Shown here piece after piece: positions 58,560 to 64,000 of a stretch of 64,000 bases of DNA (the stretch's first letter is position 1; the number at the start of each line of letters is the position of its first letter). The stretch spans positions 2,098,501 to 2,162,500 of the forward strand of contig NZ_JQIV01000006.1 in NCBI RefSeq assembly GCF_000746825.1. Direction: 5' to 3'. Made by a program: the position numbers and the translations under genes. Under the pieces are notes generated by a model, which was not told the origin of the DNA, did no database searches, and was given only the letters and a program-made list of their open reading frames with translations. The DNA is from Carnobacterium inhibens subsp. inhibens DSM 13024. GTDB lineage: Bacteria > Bacillota > Bacilli > Lactobacillales > Carnobacteriaceae.

Positions 58560-58976
58560 GTGAACTTGCCTACCATATAGCATCTTAGTAGTTAATCCAT
58601 ACGGTAGTCATTGTAAGCTTGCCTACATGTAGCATCTTAGTAGTTAATCCATATGGTAGGTATTGTGAGTTTGCCTACCGTATGCATCTTAGTAGTTGAT
58701 CCATACGGTAGACATTGTGAGTTTGCCTACCATATAGCATCTTAGTAGTTGATCCATATGGTAGTCATTGTAAGTTTGCGTACCGTATAGCATCTTAGTA
58801 GTTAATCCATATGGTAGTCATTGTGAGTTTGCCTACTGTATGCATCTTAGTAGTTGATCCATACGGTAGGTATTGTAAGCTTGCCTACTGTATGCATCTT
58901 AATAGTTGATTCATACGGTAGTCATTGTAAGTTTCCCTACCGTAAACATTTTATTAGTTAACTCATATGGCGCTCA
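58560..58976 (+). repeat. Array of eight 52-53-bp hairpin repeats
   Basis: Eight units begin at about 58568, 58621, 58673, 58725, 58778, 58831, 58883 and 58935. A unit reads GCCTACCGTATAGCATCTTA then GTAGTTGATCCATACGGTAG then a short TCATTGTGAGTTT link. Units are 53 bp when they hold TATAG and 52 bp with TATG. In each unit CTACCGTAT pairs with ATACGGTAG. Units differ between CTACCATAT/ATATGGTAG and CTACCGTAT/ATACGGTAG, so pairing is kept, partly with G-U pairs. The last unit is decayed. No cas genes or variable spacers are present. Confidence 0.85.
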
Positions 58977-59057
58977 AAATGTTTTTACCTGTAAATTACA
59001 CTAAACTATTACATATATGGTAGTTTGGATAGGCTGTATTCTACATTGAAGCAGCCC

Positions 59058-59768
59058 TTATAAATCAAAAAGGTCAATAATCGCATCGTCTTCAATAATA
59101 CGACTAGATGTTGCAGTATGCGCATTTTCTAATAATGTCGTCATTTTTTCTTCAACGGATTTTTTGATTAAAGCCGTTGTATCAATTCCCCGCAATTCGA
59201 ATAGAAGCAATGGGTCCAAATCCAATTTAGCTCCTACAGCGTAAAGGACTGCAGAAATATGTTTGCACATATGTGCCCAATCCGGACAATCGCAAGAGAG
59301 GTTGATTTCGTTTAGATTAGGAAACAAGCCGTTCTCGTTGGTCAAAAAAGTTTCAGCGAGTGTTTTAGGGAATTGGCCATTTGCCAGTGCTTCTAAACTT
59401 TCAATGTGTCCGCCGATTTGGTGAACGAATCGTTGATCCGTAATCGGATCGATGGCAATGTCGACTTGATATAATTTTGAGCTGCTGCCGCAGACAACTC
59501 CTTGAATGATTCCTTTTTCAATCGTTAAATCAAAGACAAAACCATTTTTGATGTACGAACGTCCGCGGTTGATGCGGTTATCATAATCCGCATAGTGTTT
59601 TAGATGATCGCACCACGCTTTTCCCCAAAAAGAATTGGCGATTTTAGTACCTGTAAGCAAAATAGGCTGAGCGTCAGGATGCTTTCTTTGATAGGTCGTC
59701 AGTTTACGTTCAGCTTTTTCCTTTTTTTCGGCCATACTTTCATACTCATAAAAACCATATCGGCTCAT
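59058..59768 (-). CDS. SWIM zinc-finger protein
   Basis: A 236-residue SWIM-domain protein, the YwqB type that accompanies the SNF2 protein of the ywqA kind. INLSCDCPDWAHMCKHISAVLYAVG near residue 170 is the CxCx(n)CxH zinc site. Its N-terminal half, FWGKAWCDHLKHYADYDNRINRGRSYIKNGFVFDLTIEKGII, is conserved in this family. The ATG overlaps the last 4 bases of the upstream SNF2 gene, so the two are translationally coupled. They likely act together on DNA or chromatin-like substrate. Function is not established. Confidence 0.88.
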   Translation of the reverse strand: MSRYGFYEYESMAEKKEKAERKLTTYQRKHPDAQPILLTGTKIANSFWGKAWCDHLKHYADYDNRINRGRSYIKNGFVFDLTIEKGIIQGVVCGSSSKLYQVDIAIDPITDQRFVHQIGGHIESLEALANGQFPKTLAETFLTNENGLFPNLNEINLSCDCPDWAHMCKHISAVLYAVGAKLDLDPLLLFELRGIDTTALIKKSVEEKMTTLLENAHTATSSRIIEDDAIIDLFDL

Positions 59769-62302
59769 TTGTCATTCACCTCCAAAGTAAAGAGATTCCT
59801 TAAGTCATCGTTACTCATTTCTGTCAGCCAATTCTCGCCGCTTGTTTCAGTAATCAAATCATTAGAAAGTTGTGTTTTTTCTGTTAATAGTTCGTCGATT
59901 TTTTCCTCAATCGTTCCACTAGTCACAAATTTATACACAAAGACATTTTTTTCTTGCCCAATTCGAAATGCTCGATCGGTTGCTTGGTTTTCAACGGCTG
60001 GATTCCACCATCGGTCAAAGTGGATGACATGGTTTGCAGCCGTTAAGTTCAGACCGACACCGCCAGCTTTAATAGAGAGTACCATATAAGGTGTGTACGT
60101 ATCAGGATCGTTGAATTGATCAACCAGCTCACCGCGTTTTTTTACGGGAACTCCGCCGTGCAAGACCAACCCCGATTGGCCAAAAACTTCTGCTAAAAAT
60201 ACATTGAGCGGTTCGCACATTTCCTTAAATTGTGTGAAAATCAAGACTTGTTCGTGCTTGTCACGAATCGTTTCGCAAATGCTCTGTAAGGCTTCAAATT
60301 TCCCACTGAGTTTTGGTTTGAATTCTTGATTGCCTAAATACTGGTCTGGGTGATTGCAAATTTGTTTGAATTTAGAAATAGCCGCTAATACTAAACCTTT
60401 TCGTTGAATTCCTTCAGTTTCTGCCATCGATTTTTCGATATCTCGCTGAAGTCCTTTATACAAGGCAATCTGTTTTTTGGAAAGCGAAACGTATTCTTTC
60501 TGTTCATTTTTTTCCGGCAAATCGGAAATAATGCGTCGATCAGTTTTCAGCCGTCTAAGAATAAATGGCGAGATCATTTGGCGTAACGCTCCATAGTCGG
60601 TGCCTTTTTTGATTTGTTTTGCGAATTCTGCTTTTGATCCTAACAATCCGCTATTTAAAAAGTCAAACACACTCCATAAATCTGAAAGTCGATTTTCAAT
60701 TGGCGTTCCGGTCATCGCGATTTTTGCGTTGGCTTGCAGGGCTTTGATACTTTTAGTCTGCTTAGTTCCCGGGTTTTTAATGGCTTGGGCTTCATCTAAA
60801 ATTAGAAGATCAAACTGTTCTTCTTTGAGTGCTTCCATTCTAGCAACCATGCCATACGTCGTGATAAACAAGTCAGCTTCTACATCTTGAACGAAGGTAT
60901 TCTTTCCGTGCAAAATTTGTATCTGTAAATGGGGTGCAAAGCGGGCAGCTTCTTTCTTCCAATTTTCCAGTAAAGAAGCCGGGATAACTAAAAGAGCCCG
61001 TTTGTTTTCTTGACGCAGAGAATCTAGCAGAGCCAAGATTTGAACCGTTTTTCCTAAGCCCATATCATCTGCTAATAAGGCGCCAAAAGTCTGTTCTTGC
61101 ATAAAGTTTAACCAGTTGTATCCTACTAGCTGATACGGCCGCAAACTTGCTTGAAAAGATTTTGCAGGTTGTTCTTGTTTGATTTGAGTAGGAGTGATCA
61201 TTTGCTGGAAAACGGTTTGCAGCCATTGGCCATTCGTTGTTTCAATCAGAGAGTCGTTTTCTTCAGCGTCAGAAAGTTGTTGCTGCCGCAAAGCATCAAA
61301 CAAGGTCCATTCGCTGTTTTCTTTCGTATCATAAGTTGTTAACAGCTGCTGCAGTTTTTCGTGGTTGATTTCAACCCATTTGCCTTTCAAGAAAGCCAAT
61401 CCTTCATTTTGATGCAATAAGTCTTCAATTTCTGCTTTTGAGTATCGTTCTTCACCTAGATAGATTTCAGGTTTGCCCTCTAACAGAGCCTCTATTCCAA
61501 TACTGCTCGGTTTTGTATCTCCAATGGTCACTTTAATGGTTGTTTTGCGCTCTTTTTTCCAAAAATCAGGAATGCGGCAAATGACTCCTTGTTCTTCATA
61601 AAGCGGCGTTTCTTTCAAAAATTGATAAGCTTCGTTTTCGTTGAATCTCAGTGGCGAAAATAATTCTCCGGATTCGACCAATTGAGAGATGAAAACAGAC
61701 TCATTAGCTACCCGTCCAACAGCAGATAGTAAAGAAAGCATCTCGGAAGAATCATTGAATTCTGCAAGTGCATTTTTTAGCGGCATGTGACTGACTTTGT
61801 CTTGGTATTTAGTAGCATAAGTAGCTAGAAAAGCGAAAGGAAAGCCTTCTTGTTTGCTTTCGACCAAGTGAAAGTAAACTCTGCCCGCAACAATTAAGGA
61901 CCTGTTTTTTGATTGAATATATTCAGAAACACTGCTTTGAAGATGACTCAGCTCTTCACTAAAAATCGCTGCTAATTCCTGATGAACGTCTTTCAACCAT
62001 TGAACAGTAATAAATTCATAGCCTGTAACAAAAGGAGCCTTGTTCATAAGCTGTTGATAAACCGTTTCTGAAGGGAAACGAAAGGTACGAGTCACTTCAA
62101 TTTCTCCGTCATTTTTTAACGCAGATACAAACTCTTGCGCTACATTGATTAAATAAGCAATCGAGACATCCGTTTCTACTGATTCTGTAGAAAAACTTTG
62201 CTCATAAAGAGTCTGAAAAGGTGCATCTTTCAATGCATATTCATAGTCTACTTCCGGGTTTTCAATATAAAATCCTTTTTCTGAAAAAATTGCTTGTGCC
62301 AT
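59765..62302 (-). CDS. SNF2-family helicase/ATPase
   Basis: An 845-residue SNF2 helicase. The N-terminal 370 residues include the bacterial SNF2 helicase-associated region; the ATPase follows with motif I GALLADDMGLGKTVQILALL near residue 415, motif II LLILDEAQAIKN near 510, motif III MTGTPIENRLSDLWS, and C-terminal motifs IV to VI, ending in NLTAANHVIHFDRWWNPAVENQATDRAFRIGQ. It overlaps the SWIM gene. The pair is widespread and conserved in Firmicutes chromosomes, so I treat it as housekeeping-like rather than part of the BREX island. Confidence 0.92.
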   Translation of the reverse strand: MAQAIFSEKGFYIENPEVDYEYALKDAPFQTLYEQSFSTESVETDVSIAYLINVAQEFVSALKNDGEIEVTRTFRFPSETVYQQLMNKAPFVTGYEFITVQWLKDVHQELAAIFSEELSHLQSSVSEYIQSKNRSLIVAGRVYFHLVESKQEGFPFAFLATYATKYQDKVSHMPLKNALAEFNDSSEMLSLLSAVGRVANESVFISQLVESGELFSPLRFNENEAYQFLKETPLYEEQGVICRIPDFWKKERKTTIKVTIGDTKPSSIGIEALLEGKPEIYLGEERYSKAEIEDLLHQNEGLAFLKGKWVEINHEKLQQLLTTYDTKENSEWTLFDALRQQQLSDAEENDSLIETTNGQWLQTVFQQMITPTQIKQEQPAKSFQASLRPYQLVGYNWLNFMQEQTFGALLADDMGLGKTVQILALLDSLRQENKRALLVIPASLLENWKKEAARFAPHLQIQILHGKNTFVQDVEADLFITTYGMVARMEALKEEQFDLLILDEAQAIKNPGTKQTKSIKALQANAKIAMTGTPIENRLSDLWSVFDFLNSGLLGSKAEFAKQIKKGTDYGALRQMISPFILRRLKTDRRIISDLPEKNEQKEYVSLSKKQIALYKGLQRDIEKSMAETEGIQRKGLVLAAISKFKQICNHPDQYLGNQEFKPKLSGKFEALQSICETIRDKHEQVLIFTQFKEMCEPLNVFLAEVFGQSGLVLHGGVPVKKRGELVDQFNDPDTYTPYMVLSIKAGGVGLNLTAANHVIHFDRWWNPAVENQATDRAFRIGQEKNVFVYKFVTSGTIEEKIDELLTEKTQLSNDLITETSGENWLTEMSNDDLRNLFTLEVNDK

Positions 62303-62435
62303 GTATTTTTAGCCCTTTCTTTTGAATTATCCGATTGAGAAATTAGAAAAGTACCAATCGGAATAAAGATTTCTTTTAGAGTATTATACGATTTTTAATA
62401 TCAAACTGAAAGCAAGAGAGAAATTTTTAGTTTTC

Positions 62436-62476
62436 AAAACCTAATAGTAAATACATTGTATTTACTATTAGGTTTT
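62436..62476. promoter_or_regulatory. Perfect 20-bp-arm palindrome over the mazEF promoter
   Basis: Two 20-base arms beginning AAAACCTAATAG and ending CTATTAGGTTTT flank a single central T. TTGTAT (62456-62461) and TAAAAT (62479-62484), 17 bp apart, form a sigma-A promoter whose -35 sits at the centre of the palindrome. MazE/MazF-type complexes autorepress by binding such sites. Confidence 0.85.
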
Positions 62477-62514
62477 GGTAAAATATGGGTGAACTAATAA
62501 AGGAGATGAGCATA

Positions 62515-62739
62515 ATGAAGACTAGAAAACAAGGAAATGCCATTGTATTAACAGTCCCTACGAAGTTCAATCTTCAACCAGATCAAGAATATGTAGCCGT
62601 AAAAGGTGAATTAGGAAGTATTACTTATGTACCTAAAGTAAATAATATTTTTGAAAAAGCTCTAGAAAATAACGAAACTTTAAGATTTGAGGATGAATTT
62701 AACGAGGATAAAAAATTAATTGGAAGAGAAGAAGTGTAA
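62515..62739 (+). CDS. MazE/AbrB-like antitoxin
   Basis: A 74-residue protein with the swapped-hairpin AbrB/MazE fold at its N-terminus: MKTRKQGNAIVLTVPTKFNLQPDQEYVAVKGELG. The C-terminal half is acidic and likely flexible (NNETLRFEDEFNEDKKLIGREEV), as in antitoxins that wrap around the toxin. ATG 62515 follows AAGGAG; a longer frame from 62485 has none. It is followed 1 base later by a MazF-type toxin. The large palindrome upstream is the likely autoregulatory operator. Confidence 0.85.
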   Translation: MKTRKQGNAIVLTVPTKFNLQPDQEYVAVKGELGSITYVPKVNNIFEKALENNETLRFEDEFNEDKKLIGREEV

Positions 62740-62740
62740 T

Positions 62741-63115
62741 ATGATTTACTCGATTAATGATTATACACCAAAACAAGGGGATATCGTTTGGATAAATTTT
62801 AATCCTAGTGCTGGAAGAGAAATTCAAAAGAAAAGGCCGGCTTTAGTTCTTAGCTCAGATGCTTACAATGCCACAACTGGGTTTATACAAGTGTGTCCAA
62901 TTACGTCCACCAATAAAAGTAGACCAGGGTTTATTCCTTTATCGAAGGATCATACCATCCATGGAACAATCAATGCGATGCAAATAAAAGGGTTCGATTT
63001 TATGGCAAAAGAAAGAGCCGTGACCTTTGTCGAAAAAGCTACGACTGCCGAATTAGGGATTGTTGCCCAAGTAGCTACCGATATTTTTTCCTTTGATAAG
63101 TTGTTAGGAGAATAA
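62741..63115 (+). CDS. MazF/PemK-family mRNA interferase toxin
   Basis: A 124-residue toxin. GDIVWINFNPSAGREIQKKRPALVLSSDAYN is the PemK/MazF N-terminal signature with the conserved arginine and lysine region, and VCPITSTNKS and GTINAMQIKGFDFMAKE follow. Such toxins cut mRNA at short motifs in the cytoplasm; the motif is unpredictable from sequence. ATG 62741 follows a purine-rich stretch and is coupled to the antitoxin. It ends at a strong terminator. Confidence 0.88.
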   Translation: MIYSINDYTPKQGDIVWINFNPSAGREIQKKRPALVLSSDAYNATTGFIQVCPITSTNKSRPGFIPLSKDHTIHGTINAMQIKGFDFMAKERAVTFVEKATTAELGIVAQVATDIFSFDKLLGE

Positions 63116-63165
63116 GAACCTTAAAAGTAATTTATCCGCTACGAATCTTAAAATTTTGTCTAACA

Positions 63166-63203
63166 GTAAAAACCGTCAGAGCAAATCTCTGACGGTTTTT
63201 ATC
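63166..63203 (+). terminator. Terminator after the toxin-antitoxin operon
   Basis: AAAACCGTCAGAG and CTCTGACGGTTTT pair around a short loop; T follows. Confidence 0.9.
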
Positions 63204-63209
63204 CTATGG

Positions 63210-63608
63210 CTATATTGCTATCCAACTGGGCTCCAAGGTATTTCCGTCTGGATCTTGTACTTCAAGTCCAAACATTTGGTCTTCAGACATTCCCATGTCT
63301 ACGTTATGGAAATCACCGCCATTGGCTTTGGCTGTTTCAGCAAATTTTTTGACTGCATTAGCACTTTCTAGACTAAATGCAATTAAAGAACTGCTAGTAG
63401 TTTGAGTATTTGCAATTGTTTTATCTTTAAGAAAACGGCTATAAAATTTGTGATTCAGCAGCATAATCCAAAAGTGATCATCCCAAACCATTGCGACAGC
63501 TTCATCGTTTGAGAATTCGTTATTTTTAGTAAAACCTAATTTTTCATAGAATGCAGCAGAGCGATTGACATCAGATACAGGGAAATTTACAAAAACCATT
63601 GTTGGCAT
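63210..63608 (-). CDS. VOC-family (glyoxalase/bleomycin-resistance-like) protein
   Basis: A 132-residue VOC-fold protein: VFVNFPVSDVNRSAAFYEKLGFTKNNEFSND is the family N-terminal signature, and a second beta-alpha-beta repeat follows with FGLEVQDPDGNTLEPSWI. The metal ligands of true glyoxalase I are not clearly all present, so substrate and activity are open. GAGG precedes the ATG. It converges with the toxin-antitoxin operon. Confidence 0.8.
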   Translation of the reverse strand: MPTMVFVNFPVSDVNRSAAFYEKLGFTKNNEFSNDEAVAMVWDDHFWIMLLNHKFYSRFLKDKTIANTQTTSSSLIAFSLESANAVKKFAETAKANGGDFHNVDMGMSEDQMFGLEVQDPDGNTLEPSWIAI

Positions 63609-63851
63609 AAAAATCCTCCATTCTCTTCATAGACTGATTTTATTACAAGTAAAGCATCTCACGAGGAAACTTTTTTGTCAAAAATAGGAGATTAAATTGC
63701 GCTAGTCATTCTAAGATGTCTGCCCAGTCTACATGAGTAAGGAATAAAGGCTAAAACCGATAAATTGGTGAGAGGCTCTGAGCTTTATCCCGTTAAAAAA
63801 AGAAGCTCTTCTATTATACTTAGGTAGAGAAGGTAGTAGGAGGTAACTAAG

Positions 63852-64000
63852 ATGAAAAAAATGATTAAGGGAACGAATCATGCGTCTATTGCAGTGGAAG
63901 ATGTAGGAGATGGGCAGCCAATTGTTTTCTTGCATGGATGGCCGTTTGATCATCAGATGTTTGAATACCAATACAATTACTTTTTGCCTAGAGGGTATCG
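63852..64000 (+). CDS. Alpha/beta hydrolase, N-terminal part (runs off the window)
   Basis: The first 49 codons of an alpha/beta-hydrolase fold protein. MKKMIKGTNHASIAVEDVGDGQPIVFLHGWPFDHQMFEYQYNYF contains the oxyanion-hole motif HGWP that follows the first strand in this family. TAGGAGG precedes the ATG. The rest, with the nucleophile Ser and His, is outside the window, so esterase, haloperoxidase-type or other specificities cannot be told apart. Confidence 0.85.
   Translation, partial: MKKMIKGTNHASIAVEDVGDGQPIVFLHGWPFDHQMFEYQYNYFLPRGY

Noticed and set aside
58560..58976. Array as a CRISPR locus
   Set aside because: The whole 52-53-bp unit is conserved, so no variable spacers exist, and no cas genes are in the window.
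59765..62302. SNF2 helicase as the missing BREX helicase
   Set aside because: It lies 9 kb away on the opposite strand beside its usual SWIM partner, a conserved chromosomal pair. The link to BREX would need evidence of co-occurrence.

Overview
The window is a chromosomal segment of a low-GC Gram-positive bacterium of the order Lactobacillales. The evidence is the tmRNA tag (AKNNNNSYALAA), a T-box leader, strong AGGAGG ribosome sites, the sufCDSUB gene order, a yusI-gcvH-like pair and DUF2969. Overall gene content suggests a Carnobacterium-like or enterococcus-like organism; the genus is inference.

Layout. 0-4.7 kb: end of smpB, a glutathione peroxidase, class III fructose-1,6-bisphosphatase, a histidine phosphatase and a HAD phosphatase. 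4.8-10.2 kb: arginine operon argC-J-B-D-F behind a sigma-A promoter with ARG-box-like sequence. 10.2-16.6 kb: a surface-type membrane protein with an overlooked 22-residue ORF, ssrA (tmRNA), a kup potassium transporter behind what looks like a yybP-ykoY (Mn2+) riboswitch with terminator, decayed GntR/KDG-kinase remnants, and a membrane M50-like protease. 17-25 kb: alanine dehydrogenase, DUF2969, YihY, RodA, an ArsC/Spx-like protein with a GcvH-like protein, and a methionine T-box controlling metNIQ. 25-32.8 kb: LacI regulator with a GH4 glucosidase and PTS IIC, three bacterial PH-domain membrane proteins, and a class-I amidotransferase-like hydrolase. 33-38.2 kb: sufCDSUB.

38.2-53.2 kb is an AT-rich accessory island. 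It has a three-gene cassette of unrecognised proteins, then five co-directional genes that I read as BREX type 3: brxF, brxC/pglY (DUF6079), pglX-type methylase, pglZ, brxA. The brxHII helicase expected between pglX and pglZ is absent (a 13-nt gap), and BrxF has no visible Walker A motif. A decayed IS1182-family element and a solitary Xre antitoxin-like gene close the island. This reduced BREX and its neighbouring cassette are the best candidates for an undescribed system.

53.5-64 kb: DEAD-box helicase with a structured leader, a siderophore/heme-type ABC importer, a short-chain dehydrogenase truncated at its 18th codon by an array of eight 52-53-bp hairpin repeats, a SWIM/SNF2 gene pair, a MazEF-type toxin-antitoxin operon whose promoter lies inside a perfect palindrome, a VOC-family protein and the start of an alpha/beta hydrolase.
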